In this document: positions 26,124 to 34,740 of the stretch, one piece after another | How the letters are laid out: each line of letters begins with the position of its first letter | Numbering within the stretch: position 1 is the stretch's first letter | Origin: Chryseobacterium phocaeense | Lineage (GTDB): Bacteria > Bacteroidota > Bacteroidia > Flavobacteriales > Weeksellaceae | Assembly: GCF_900169075.1 (NCBI RefSeq) | Contig: NZ_LT827014.1 | Span: 620,001 to 684,000, forward strand | Direction of reading: 5' to 3' | DNA: 64,000 nucleotides | Notes under the pieces: generated by a model | What the model was told of the DNA's origin: nothing | Databases searched by the model: none | Seen by the model: the letters and a program-made list of their open reading frames with translations, nothing else | Made by a program: the position numbers and the translations under genes

Positions 26124-26594
26124 ATGAGTTCAGTATCACAACTGGCAAAAAGATTCCGGGAAGTCCTGCTGGATGGTCTCTGGATTGCCAATACCAATTT
26201 TAAGGACCAGCTTTCTGAGGTAACCTGGGAACAGGCTATTGAGAGAGTAGATCCTTTAAATACGATTGCTATGCTTACCTATCACATCGATTACTATATT
26301 GCAGGGGTTGTAAATGTGCTGGAAGGAGGAGCCCTTGAAATAAAAGACAAATTCAGCTTTGATCTTCCCCCGATTGAATCTCAGGAACAGTGGGACAGCT
26401 TGCGGAATAAACTTTGGGCAGATTCGGAAAAATTTGCATCACTGGTTGAGCTGCTGCCTGATAGTAAACTGGATGAGGTTTTCGTAGACGAAAAATATGG
26501 AACCTATCAGAGGAATATTGATGGAATGATTGAGCACGCCTATTACCATTTAGGACAGATTACTTTGATTAAAAAGTTGCTGACCCGTCAATAA
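26124..26594 (+). CDS. DinB-like (DUF1572-type) four-helix metalloprotein
   Basis: 156 residues forming the DinB/YfiT four-helix fold. Probable metal ligands are His in LTYHIDYY (about residue 54) and two in EHAYYHLGQ (near 137-141). The family includes thiol-transferases, but most members have no assigned reaction. Single gene flanked on both sides by copies of an interspersed repeat; an AT-rich start region without Shine-Dalgarno. Confidence 0.82.
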   Translation: MSSVSQLAKRFREVLLDGLWIANTNFKDQLSEVTWEQAIERVDPLNTIAMLTYHIDYYIAGVVNVLEGGALEIKDKFSFDLPPIESQEQWDSLRNKLWADSEKFASLVELLPDSKLDEVFVDEKYGTYQRNIDGMIEHAYYHLGQITLIKKLLTRQ

Positions 26595-26599
26595 GTTTT

Positions 26600-26690
26600 A
26601 ATTAAACACGAATGACCCAAATGTCAAATAAGATTCGTGATGAAATTGTGCAATAATTTGTGCTATTTGTGGTTAAAAAAATCTCAATAA
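26600..26690. repeat. Interspersed CACGAAT/TTTGTG element, copy 2
   Basis: See copy 1. Words AACACGAATGACC, GATTCGTGATG and TTTGTGCTATTTGTGGTT. The remaining spacer up to 26811 has no gene. Confidence 0.45.
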
Positions 26691-26811
26691 GTAAATCTAA
26701 CCATCATGGTAAAAACCTATCTAAAGTTATAACATGTCAAAAAACCTTAAAATAACTCCATATTTGAGGGTTTTACATAAATTACCTACCTTTAAAAAAA
26801 ATAAATTTTAA

Positions 26812-28650
26812 ATGAAAAAATCGGCTGCAATCCTTTTTGCGTTTATCATTTCACAATTTCAGGCTCAGCAGGGAGCTTATTATCAGCAGGCTGCCAAGTA
26901 TAAGATGGATATTGATGTAAATGCTGAGAAATTTACCTATCAGGGAAACCAGACTTTAGAATACACGAACAACTCACCGGATGAGCTGAATGTAGTGTAT
27001 TTTCATCTGTACTGGAATGCTTTTAAGCCTAATTCAATGATGGACCAGAGAGTGGGCGGCCAGGGGAAAAACGGAGATTCCAGACTGCAGAAGGACGGGG
27101 TTTCAAGGCTGGCTTCGATTCCTAAAGACCAGGAAGGAGCACAGAATATCCACTGGATTAAACAGAATGGAAAAGAGCTGAAGTTTGAGATCCAGGAAAC
27201 TATTATGAAAGTGTATCTGGCAGAACCGATCAAACCTAATTCAACCACTACTTTTACACTGGATTGGGATGCGGTAATTCCACAACAGATCAGAAGAAGC
27301 GGAAGAAACAACAGGGAAGGGGTTGATATGACGATGACCCAATGGTATCCGAAAATTGCAGAATATGATTATGACGGATGGGCTACATTCGATTATATCG
27401 GAAGGGAGTTTCATGCACCGTTCTCAGATTTTGATGTGACCATAAAAATCAACAAAGATTATGTAGTGGGAGCCGGGGGAATTCTTGAAAATCCGGCAGA
27501 TGTTAAAGGGTATGATGCTGCGGCAAAAATTAAGGCCGATAAAAACAAAAAAGCGGTCTGGAGATGGACTGCGAAAAATGTGCTGGATTTTGCATGGAGC
27601 GCAGACAGGGATTATGTGGTAAAAAGTTTTGATGTTCCGGAAGGGCCGAAAGTATTTCTGGTGTACCAGCAGAATGACAAAACAAAAGTATGGGAAGAAG
27701 CCCAGCCTTATGTGACCAAATATTTCCAGATTATGAACAGCCATTTCGGCAAATATGTCTATCCTACCTATGCATTTATCCAGGGCGGTGATGGGGGTAT
27801 GGAATACGGAATGTGTACCATGATTCTGGGTGAAGCGCAAGATATGAAAGGGCTGATGGGTCTCATGGCTCACGAAGGAGCGCACTCATGGTATCAGCAG
27901 ATGCTGGCGACCAATGAATCTGTACGGCCATGGATGGATGAAGGGTTTACCAGCTATGCAGAAGGATATGTGATGAACCAGCTGTTTCCTGAAGAACTTC
28001 CGAATCCGTTTGTTCACACGGTGGAAGCGTACAGAAATTTTATTAAAAGAGGAATTGAGGAGCCGGCAGTATGGCTGGGAGACCACCATGATAACGGAAC
28101 GGCCTACACCTACGCTTCTTATGTAAAAGGAGAATTATATCTGGTGCAGCTGGGATACATTATGGGCGAGCAGAATCTTGCAGAAACCTTAAAGCAGTAT
28201 TACGACCAGTGGCATATGAAACACCCTTCAGACAGGGATTTTCTTCATATTGCCCAAAAAGTTTCAGGGATGGATCTGAAGTGGTTCCATAATTACTGGA
28301 TCAATACCACAAAAACAATTGATTACGGAATCAAAGACGTAAAGTACGAAGCAAAATCTACGACCATTACTTTGGTGAATAACGGTCAGGTTCCGATGCC
28401 TGTTGATTTCAATGTGCTGACTGCAGATAAAAAAGTAGTTACTTATCAGATTCCAATGAATATGACGCATACCTGGAAGGAAAAAGATATTTACGGAGAT
28501 TTTAAAACAATGCCTTACTGGCCATGGACCCAGAAGGAATATACCCTGACGATTCCTTACACAAAAGCCCAGCTGTCTGTTCTTGGAATAGATTTCAGCC
28601 AGAGAATGGCAGACGTGAATATGGAAAACAATATTGTAGAAGTAAAATAA
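26812..28650 (+). CDS. M1-family zinc metallopeptidase, exported
   Basis: 612 residues with a signal peptide (to about residue 18, SQFQAQ). The gluzincin site is intact: H354-E-G-A-H358 in LMAHEGAHSWYQ with the third ligand E377 in MDEGFTSYAEG, and a GGMEYGM segment in place of GAMEN just upstream (about 328-334). An N-terminal beta domain precedes it, and a C-terminal beta domain ends the protein. A GGMEY-type M1 enzyme exported to the periplasm or surface probably acts as an aminopeptidase. Monocistronic. Confidence 0.92.
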   Translation: MKKSAAILFAFIISQFQAQQGAYYQQAAKYKMDIDVNAEKFTYQGNQTLEYTNNSPDELNVVYFHLYWNAFKPNSMMDQRVGGQGKNGDSRLQKDGVSRLASIPKDQEGAQNIHWIKQNGKELKFEIQETIMKVYLAEPIKPNSTTTFTLDWDAVIPQQIRRSGRNNREGVDMTMTQWYPKIAEYDYDGWATFDYIGREFHAPFSDFDVTIKINKDYVVGAGGILENPADVKGYDAAAKIKADKNKKAVWRWTAKNVLDFAWSADRDYVVKSFDVPEGPKVFLVYQQNDKTKVWEEAQPYVTKYFQIMNSHFGKYVYPTYAFIQGGDGGMEYGMCTMILGEAQDMKGLMGLMAHEGAHSWYQQMLATNESVRPWMDEGFTSYAEGYVMNQLFPEELPNPFVHTVEAYRNFIKRGIEEPAVWLGDHHDNGTAYTYASYVKGELYLVQLGYIMGEQNLAETLKQYYDQWHMKHPSDRDFLHIAQKVSGMDLKWFHNYWINTTKTIDYGIKDVKYEAKSTTITLVNNGQVPMPVDFNVLTADKKVVTYQIPMNMTHTWKEKDIYGDFKTMPYWPWTQKEYTLTIPYTKAQLSVLGIDFSQRMADVNMENNIVEVK

Positions 28651-28670
28651 TACATCCAACAAATAAAAAG

Positions 28671-28703
28671 AAATCCCACAGACTTTTACTGTGGGATTTT
28701 TAT
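28671..28703 (+). terminator. Terminator after the M1 peptidase gene
   Basis: Perfect 11-bp stem AAATCCCACAG (28671-28681)/CTGTGGGATTT (28689-28699), 7-nt loop, T-run. Confidence 0.9.
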
Positions 28704-28751
28704 TTAAATTAATTGTTTTATTGATGTGTGGCATATTAAATATCCCTCCGA

Positions 28752-28862
28752 AGCGTTCATCATTCACTTGCGAAGAAAAATTCACCATTCACCATTATCT
28801 AATATCTAAAAAAATCTCACCTCGCAAAAGTCTGACATCTGATGTCTAATATCTGATATCTA
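28752..28862. repeat. Low-order repeats (TTCACCATTCACC, TCTAATATCTGATATCTAA)
   Basis: The spacer is composed of short repeated words, ATTCACCATTCACCATTA then TCTGACATCTGATGTC and TAATATCTGATATCTAA. No gene seen. Resembles the spacer repeats at 19416-19452 and 30470-30512 in style. Confidence 0.5.
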
Positions 28863-28869
28863 AGCAAAT

Positions 28870-29472
28870 CTACTTAATCCCAAACTGCTGCACCATCCAG
28901 TGATTCGGGTGATTTTTCACCAGATCATTTCTTAATACCTCATCGTTTGTATTGAGATAGCTGTATACTTTTAAAGGAATAGAATCGGGATATTCTTTTA
29001 ATCCCTGCTCAACAGTTGCTTTGGCTTCACTTTTTTTGTTACCTGCATCCAGAGCTTCTGCTTTATAGATATAGATAATTGCCGGTATTTTTCCATAAAT
29101 ATCTTTGGTCTCCGTCTCCAGTAAATTCATCGCTTCTATCTGGAAACCGGGATCAGATGGCTTTCCAACCATGGCGGTCCGGCTGATATGCTGCTGATAC
29201 ATAAGAAAGAGTAGCAGGATATGAAGGTTTTTGGTGTCAGGATTTGAGGCCGTTTTCTCAATTCTCTGAACCAGTTCGGGAGTCATTTCATCCTTTTCTG
29301 CCTGAAGGTTTTTATTGTAAAACTCATCCAGAAGATCATAAACGGTCTTGTCCGTCCCGTCAATCTTAGATTCCTGTTTTATTTTCTGGAATACTTCTCT
29401 GACCTGATTTCCGGTTTGGGCAAAAGTATTCAGGCCGATGCAGAGGAATAGGGCAAAGAGTATTTTTTTCAT
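28870..29472 (-). CDS. Exported helical protein of unknown function
   Basis: 200 residues with a signal peptide ending TFAQ (about residue 19). The rest is alpha-helical, with a tetratricopeptide-like stretch near 135-175 (IYIYKAEALDAGNKKSEAKATVEQGLKEYPDS) and a C-terminal NHPNHWMVQQFGIK. No catalytic motif visible; periplasmic. Divergent from coaX across a 237-nt spacer in which no further gene is seen. Confidence 0.65.
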   Translation of the reverse strand: MKKILFALFLCIGLNTFAQTGNQVREVFQKIKQESKIDGTDKTVYDLLDEFYNKNLQAEKDEMTPELVQRIEKTASNPDTKNLHILLLFLMYQQHISRTAMVGKPSDPGFQIEAMNLLETETKDIYGKIPAIIYIYKAEALDAGNKKSEAKATVEQGLKEYPDSIPLKVYSYLNTNDEVLRNDLVKNHPNHWMVQQFGIK

Positions 29473-29709
29473 GAATGCAGGATAAATATTTTCAGTTTTT
29501 AAAGATAATTAATTGTTTTAATCTATCCAATCACCACACTAATTTTTCAAATGGGAAAATAAAATAATCAAGACTTTAGTATCAACCCTATCAGGAAGCT
29601 TAAGGAGAGAATCAGAAATTGTTCAAAATAATAGAGATATTGTTTATTTTTGGGGATAAAGCCTTATTTTTACATCTGTTTTTTAACCCAGACTAGCTTA
29701 AAAAATTAA

Positions 29710-30468
29710 ATGAATTCAATCGTAATCAACGTAGGAAACAGCAATATCCGTTTCGGACTTTTCAATGGGGACAACTGTGATATTTCGTGGGTCATCAATA
29801 CAAAACCTTACCGAACAGTAGACGAGCTGTATGTGCAGATTCTGATGCTGTATCAGACCTATAAAGTGGAGCCGGAAGATATCAGTAAAGTGATCATAGG
29901 ATCGGTGGTACCTCAGCTGACCAAAGTGATGAGCTCAGCGATAAAAAAGATCCACGGAATCCAGCCAGTTATTGTGGATCGGTCTACCCCTTCAGGAGTT
30001 CAGGCCAAATCAAAACAGATGGGAACTGATATTTATGCCAATCTTGTTGCAGCCCATAATCTGTACCCGAACCAAAAGAAAATCGTCATTGATTTTGGAA
30101 CAGCTCTTACCGCCAGCTGCGTTACGGAAACAGGGGAAACCCTGGGAGTAATCATTGCTCCGGGAATCGTTACTTCCCTGAATTCCCTGATCAGCCAGAC
30201 GGCACAGCTTCCCGATATTGAATTGAAGAAGCCTAAATCTGTACTGGGTCTTGATACTGTAACGTGTATGCAGAGCGGAATGGTATACGGATTTCTCGGA
30301 ATGGTGGAAGGTTTTATAGATCGCATCAACGATGAGGTAAATGATGAATGTTTTGTAGTGGCAACCGGAGGTGTTTCCCACGTTTATAAACCGCTGACGG
30401 AAAAAATTCATGTGATGGACAGGTTACATACGCTCAAAGGGCTTTATTTCTTAGGGAAAGATTTGTAG
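29710..30468 (+). CDS. coaX: Type III pantothenate kinase
   Basis: 252 residues. It phosphorylates pantothenate in the first step of coenzyme A synthesis. Type III (ASKHA fold) motifs: SIVINVGNSNIRFGLF near the N-terminus, MGTDIYANLVAAH, VIDFGTALTASCV and GVIIAPGIVTSLNSL. Possibly in one transcript with the acetyltransferase gene 50 nt downstream. Confidence 0.95.
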   Translation: MNSIVINVGNSNIRFGLFNGDNCDISWVINTKPYRTVDELYVQILMLYQTYKVEPEDISKVIIGSVVPQLTKVMSSAIKKIHGIQPVIVDRSTPSGVQAKSKQMGTDIYANLVAAHNLYPNQKKIVIDFGTALTASCVTETGETLGVIIAPGIVTSLNSLISQTAQLPDIELKKPKSVLGLDTVTCMQSGMVYGFLGMVEGFIDRINDEVNDECFVVATGGVSHVYKPLTEKIHVMDRLHTLKGLYFLGKDL

Positions 30469-30469
30469 G

Positions 30470-30512
30470 TTGAGGCTAAGGCTAAGATTGAGGTTAAGAG
30501 TAAGATTAAGAT
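30470..30512. repeat. Tandem GAGGCTAAG/AAGATTGAGG words
   Basis: Short direct repeats (GGCTAAGGCTAAGATTGAGG, TTAAGAGTAAGATTAAGATG) fill the space between coaX and the acetyltransferase gene. Confidence 0.5.
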
Positions 30513-30518
30513 GACAGC

Positions 30519-31061
30519 ATGAAAGCATTAAAAGAATTTCCAAGAATAGAAACAGATAGGCTGATCCTCTCAGAGCTTAGGAAAGAGGATATCCCGAGTG
30601 TAGTGGACTATCTTCAGGATAAAATTTTTTCAGATCTTACCTCCAATATTCCATATCCTTACACTGAAAAGGATGCTGAATTCTGGCTGAACATGTCAAA
30701 GGAAGCTTTTGACAACCATACAGGATTTACCTTTGCAATCCGCAATAAAGAAGAACAGATTATAGGTGCTATAGGTCTTCACGACCGGGGTGATGATAAA
30801 GCCGAGTTGGGCTACTGGATGGGAAAGCCTTTCTGGAATAAGGGATATGTTACCGAAGCTGCAACGGCACTTATCAATTTTGGCTTCCTTGAGCTGGAGG
30901 TTAATAAAATTTTTGCTACTTATTTCCTGCACAATCCGGCTTCCGGAAGAATTATGGAGAAAGCAGGGATGGAAAAGGAAGCTCTCCTCAGACAGCATCT
31001 CAAAAAAGGCGGTGAATATTTTGACATTATGATGTATTCTGTTTTAAAAAATAACAGATGA
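30519..31061 (+). CDS. GNAT N-acetyltransferase (RimJ/RimL-like)
   Basis: 180 residues. RimJ/L-type GNAT features: N-terminal IETDRLILSELRKEDI, central ELGYWMGKPFWNKGYVTEAATALINFGF containing the acetyl-CoA loop region, then NKIFATYFLHNPASGRIMEKAGM, typical of this subfamily. Substrate unknown (ribosomal protein N-terminus, another protein or small molecule). 50 nt downstream of coaX. Confidence 0.88.
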   Translation: MKALKEFPRIETDRLILSELRKEDIPSVVDYLQDKIFSDLTSNIPYPYTEKDAEFWLNMSKEAFDNHTGFTFAIRNKEEQIIGAIGLHDRGDDKAELGYWMGKPFWNKGYVTEAATALINFGFLELEVNKIFATYFLHNPASGRIMEKAGMEKEALLRQHLKKGGEYFDIMMYSVLKNNR

Positions 31062-31105
31062 TTTAACTTTTCGTGGAAAAAGCTATCAAATTCCAAAATA
31101 CTTCC

Positions 31106-31672
31106 ATGAAAAATCCATACTCTTTTCTACTTTTGCTGATCTGCGTTTCTGCTTTTTCACAAACCAAACTTATTGCTTTTAAAAGCCACAGCGGACATGC
31201 TGACAACTTCAGTACGGCTGTTTCTGAGGATCTTTTTGATGCGAACTTTTCAAACCTTGGTGTAGTTCCGCAGAAATTTGTTAAAGATGCCAAACTGGAT
31301 TCGGTAATTATTCTAAATGACGAAGAAAGTATTCTGGTCACAAGCTCGGCCAAAAGATTCGTTGATAAAGGAGTAAAAAGAGAATGGAAGCCGGGAAGGG
31401 AAACCGTTCGCAATCACAAGCTTTTTTCAAAAAAAAATATAGACAGTGTAAAAACAGTACTGAAAAGAGATTATAATTTTGTCAATGATATGGACAGTGT
31501 GATTTTTGTGGAGTATGATCAGGATAATAAGTCCTATAAAGAGATCAAGCCTTCCACGGTACAACCAAAAAACGAAAAACCAGAAAAGACACGGGGAGGG
31601 CTTTTGCTCGGTGTATTATTTATTTCCGGAGCCTCAGGATTTTACAGCTGGAAGAGATCCAGAAAGAAATAG
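31106..31672 (+). CDS. Exported paralogue with C-terminal membrane helix, copy 1
   Basis: 188 residues from the ATG at 31106; the frame opens with GTG at 31073, but a signal peptide starts only at MKNPYSFLLLLICVSAFSQ. Mature start TKLIAFKSHSGH; mid-part around RALFSKKNIDSVK-type motif (HKLFSKKNIDSVKTVLKRD); C-terminus has a glycine-rich hydrophobic helix (GGLLLGVLFISGASGFYSW) and ends KRSRKK, so it is probably held in a membrane. About 60 percent similar by eye to the next gene. No known domain recognised. Confidence 0.65.
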   Translation: MKNPYSFLLLLICVSAFSQTKLIAFKSHSGHADNFSTAVSEDLFDANFSNLGVVPQKFVKDAKLDSVIILNDEESILVTSSAKRFVDKGVKREWKPGRETVRNHKLFSKKNIDSVKTVLKRDYNFVNDMDSVIFVEYDQDNKSYKEIKPSTVQPKNEKPEKTRGGLLLGVLFISGASGFYSWKRSRKK

Positions 31673-31715
31673 TTAGTAAGCTGATCCGGTAATGATTCTA
31701 AATAAAATTAATTCC

Positions 31716-32288
31716 ATGAGAACAAGCTCTATTTTTTTAGCCTTAATATTAAGCATATCTGTTTTTTCACAAACCAAAATCATTGCTTTTAAAAGTCATA
31801 GCGGACAGTCGGGAAACTTTAAAACAGCCGTTTCTGAAAATCTTTTTGACGCCAATCTTTCTAATTTAGGAGATCCCAAACCGTATTTCCAAAAAACAAC
31901 ACTGGATTCTTTAATTATTCTTGATGACGGGGAAGGTGTGCTGGTGGCAAGTTCAGTAAGTGACCTTGTTTTTGACGACGAAAAACGGGAAAAACAGCCG
32001 GAAAGAAAGGTTGTGCATAAACGGGCTTTATTTTCAAAAAAGAATATAGACAGTGTAAAAGCAATTCTGAAAAGAGATTATCATTTCGATAATAACGTGG
32101 ATAGCGTTATCGTTGTGAAGTATAACAAGAAAAAGAAATCCTATAAAGAGGTCAGGCCTTCTACAAAAAAGCCAAAGAAAGATAAATCCGACAAGACGAG
32201 GGGAGGACTTTTGATCGGTGTTCTGATGCTTTCCGGTGTTTCAGGGTTGTACAGCTGGAAAAGGAATAAAAGAAACAATGAGAAGTAG
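31716..32288 (+). CDS. Exported paralogue with C-terminal membrane helix, copy 2
   Basis: 190 residues from the ATG at 31716 (signal peptide MRTSSIFLALILSISVFSQ); an upstream ATG at 31692 would add eight residues before it. Same layout as copy 1: TKIIAFKSHSGQ, LFSKKNIDSVKAILKRD, then GGLLIGVLMLSGVSGLYSW and a basic end. Its stop overlaps the start of the following membrane protein gene by 11 nt, so the group is co-expressed. Function unknown. Confidence 0.65.
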   Translation: MRTSSIFLALILSISVFSQTKIIAFKSHSGQSGNFKTAVSENLFDANLSNLGDPKPYFQKTTLDSLIILDDGEGVLVASSVSDLVFDDEKREKQPERKVVHKRALFSKKNIDSVKAILKRDYHFDNNVDSVIVVKYNKKKKSYKEVRPSTKKPKKDKSDKTRGGLLIGVLMLSGVSGLYSWKRNKRNNEK

Positions 32289-33429
32289 GGTATTTACGGC
32301 TGCCGGAGTTTTCTTTGTACTCTTTATCCTCTTTTTTCCACTGGATTTTTTAGGAAACTTCCAAAAAGAATGGACATCATTTATATACGGAGATCTTACA
32401 GAATGGGTGCTGAATAATATTTTTAAAGCAGATCATACAAGGATAGATTTTTCTTCGGATAGTTTATCCATGCTTGTTTTAATGATAATTTTAATAATTA
32501 TTTCCGCTTTAATTACAGCCCTGATCAGGAAAAAGCATCTTCCGGAAATCCTTCACTATTCCAAAGAGATAGTACTGGTATATATTGCTGTAGTTCTGAT
32601 GAAATATGGTCTTGACAAAATTTTTAAAGCCCAGTTTTATCTTCCCGAGCCCAATATCCTCTACTCCCGTTTCGGAAATCTGGACCGGGATATCCTGTTC
32701 TGGAGCACCATGGGAACATCAAGGCTGTATTCCGTAGCTATTGGGATATTTGAACTGATCGCAGCGCTCATGATTCTTTTTCATAAAACTAGAACATTAG
32801 GGTTATTGTGTTCCATAGGAATTCTGGTAAATATTGTTTTCATCAACCTGGGGTTTGATATTTCCGTTAAATTCTTTTCCCTGATCCTTTTGTTGATGGC
32901 TGCTTTTGGGTTAAAAGATCAATGGATTCTGCTGTACAGGTTTCTAGTTTTAAAGCAGAAAATACAGCTTGATGAAGAACCTAAAATCCATGGGAAAATT
33001 TTCCCGGCATGGGTCTTTTTAAAAACAGCTTTTATTGGGTTTTCAATCGTTGCGATACTTTTTCCATACATTGAATCAGGAAATTATAATGATGATATTG
33101 CCGGGCGCCCTTCTCTTCACGGAGCTTTTAAAAATGTGGATGAAAGCTCAGATCTGCAATATATTTTCTTCCACCGGAATTATTATATCATCCTGATGGA
33201 ACAAAATGAAAAAACTAAAGATTTCCATTACAGCCAGGAAGCAAAAAATCATCTGATTCTGGAAGATTACAATGGTAGAAAGATGAATGTCCCCTTTTCT
33301 TATCAGAAAAAAGACAGCCTTCTCACGCTCACCTTTGGAAAAAATAGGGTAGTGGCTAAAGAACAGAACTGGAAAAAGATGAATGCATTGCGTGCTCTTT
33401 TTCACATGACAATAGAAAACTCAAAGTAG
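32278..33429 (+). CDS. Polytopic membrane protein, DoxX-like character
   Basis: 383 residues from the ATG at 32278, overlapping the preceding stop. About seven hydrophobic helices over residues 5-280 (FTAAGVFFVLFILFFPLDFL, VLMIILIIISALITALI, IVLVYIAVVLMKYGLDKIF and others). The YGLDKIFKAQFYLPEP and IGIFELIAALMI segments recall DoxX-type proteins. The last 110 residues are soluble (DLQYIFFHRNYYIILMEQ). Function not recognised; the coupling with the paralogue pair suggests a shared membrane role. Confidence 0.6.
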   Translation: MRSRVFTAAGVFFVLFILFFPLDFLGNFQKEWTSFIYGDLTEWVLNNIFKADHTRIDFSSDSLSMLVLMIILIIISALITALIRKKHLPEILHYSKEIVLVYIAVVLMKYGLDKIFKAQFYLPEPNILYSRFGNLDRDILFWSTMGTSRLYSVAIGIFELIAALMILFHKTRTLGLLCSIGILVNIVFINLGFDISVKFFSLILLLMAAFGLKDQWILLYRFLVLKQKIQLDEEPKIHGKIFPAWVFLKTAFIGFSIVAILFPYIESGNYNDDIAGRPSLHGAFKNVDESSDLQYIFFHRNYYIILMEQNEKTKDFHYSQEAKNHLILEDYNGRKMNVPFSYQKKDSLLTLTFGKNRVVAKEQNWKKMNALRALFHMTIENSK

Positions 33430-33628
33430 GTGACCTGAGGTTTGGGTCAGAAAGTTAAGATTAAAATGCTGGAAGCTGGAGGAGGGATGCCGGAAGTTAG
33501 TATCGGACCGATTACTTTTTACAGCCATTATTGAATTGGTTAATCTAAAAAAAATCGGCAATAATGAATCTTCTGAACCTCAGGAGCTTCCTTCTTCAAG
33601 CCTTGGGCTTCCTTCTGCAAATACTTAT
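33430..33628. other. Spacer between convergent genes, no gene seen
   Basis: About 200 nt between the DoxX-like gene and tadA. Contains purine-rich words (GCTGGAAGCTGGAGGAGGG) but no convincing frame or clear terminator. Confidence 0.45.
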
Positions 33629-34060
33629 TTATCTTTTGTTTCTAAAGAATTCTTTGACGATAGACGAACATTCATGTTCCATAATACCGGTGACCACTTC
33701 TGTTTTTGGATGCAGGGAAAGATGTTTATTGATAAATCCCCTTTGTTCATCTCTTGCCCCGATCACAACTTTAGAAATCTGCGACCAGGAAAGAGCTCCT
33801 GAACACATTACGCAAGGCTCCACCGTTACATAAAGCGTACAGTTGATCAGGTATTTTCCGCCCAGGAAATTAGCGGCAGAAGTGATGGCCTGCATTTCTG
33901 CATGGGCGGTCACATCATTCAGTGTTTCGGTGAGATTGTGGGCTCGCGCAATAATCCGGTTATTGGAAACCACTACACAGCCAATGGGTACCTCATCTTT
34001 TTCCAGGGCGGATTCTGCTTCCTGCAGCGCCATTTTCATATAATATTCGTCGGTAAACAC
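33629..34060 (-). CDS. tadA: tRNA-specific adenosine deaminase / nucleoside deaminase
   Basis: 143 residues starting with GTG at 34060 directly after the previous stop (TAA-GTG); an ATG seven codons later (34039) is the alternative, but MFTDEYYMKMAL matches the family start. Zinc site: His in VTAHAEMQAI with the catalytic Glu, and PCVMCSGAL. It deaminates the wobble adenosine 34 of tRNA-Arg to inosine. Third gene behind the WYL regulator and the TonB-like gene. Confidence 0.92.
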   Translation of the reverse strand: MFTDEYYMKMALQEAESALEKDEVPIGCVVVSNNRIIARAHNLTETLNDVTAHAEMQAITSAANFLGGKYLINCTLYVTVEPCVMCSGALSWSQISKVVIGARDEQRGFINKHLSLHPKTEVVTGIMEHECSSIVKEFFRNKR

Positions 34061-34687
34061 TTAATTTTCAATATTTAATGTGAGTGGAAGCCTAAAACGG
34101 GAGCGTACGGCATCTCCTTTAGCTATGGCCGGGGAAAATTTATCCGTGATAGAATAAATGGCAATTTCGGCCTGTCTGTTAAACGTAAAATTATCACCTT
34201 CAGCCTGTACATTGCTGATGCTGCCGTCTTTTTCTATCATAAATACCACATTGGCCCTGGCCGTTTTTGTTTCAGTATACACTCCCCCTGTATAAAAAAG
34301 ACCGGCAACTTCTTTTCTCAATGCATTCATTCCCCCGGGATACTCTGCAGGTTTTTCAAGGATTGAAGTACTCAAGGGAAGAAGGGTGGGATTATTTTCA
34401 TTTTTTTTAAGAAACTGAAGGTCTTCGAGGTTCCTTACTTTTAAAAGCGCACCTATCATGGCTACATTTTCAATGCTGTCCATCTTTTTCATGAAAAAAA
34501 GAAAATCGTTTTTGATCATCGTTTTCTTCACCAGATTGGGCTCTGCGTCAAATTTCTTTTTGAACTCGGTATTCAGCATATTCCGGTGCTGGTTGTAATA
34601 CGTTTTCACCTGCCGGAATTCTTCCTTCTGCTGGGAAAAGCAAAAAGAGCAAACAAAGCAGAACAGAAAAAAGAATAAAGCTTTCAA
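34061..34687 (-). CDS. Exported protein with TonB C-terminal-like domain
   Basis: 208 residues. Signal peptide to about residue 19 (CSFCFSQ). The N-terminal half is helical; the C-terminal 100 residues look like a TonB C-terminal domain used as a free periplasmic module (PAEYPGGMNALRKEVAG, NVVFMIEKDGSISNVQ, AIYSITDKFSPAIAKGDAVRSRF), a frequent Bacteroidetes arrangement. Unlike true TonB it has no membrane anchor or proline-rich stalk. It lies 53 nt downstream of the WYL regulator. Confidence 0.78.
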   Translation of the reverse strand: MKALFFFLFCFVCSFCFSQQKEEFRQVKTYYNQHRNMLNTEFKKKFDAEPNLVKKTMIKNDFLFFMKKMDSIENVAMIGALLKVRNLEDLQFLKKNENNPTLLPLSTSILEKPAEYPGGMNALRKEVAGLFYTGGVYTETKTARANVVFMIEKDGSISNVQAEGDNFTFNRQAEIAIYSITDKFSPAIAKGDAVRSRFRLPLTLNIEN

Positions 34688-34740
34688 AGGAGTATATTTA
34701 TGTAAATATAATCAAAAAATATGAGCTTTTAATTTTAAAA

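Noticed and set aside
28752..28862. CRISPR array
   Set aside because: Repeated words are short, adjacent and degenerate, without spacers of constant length; no cas gene in the window.
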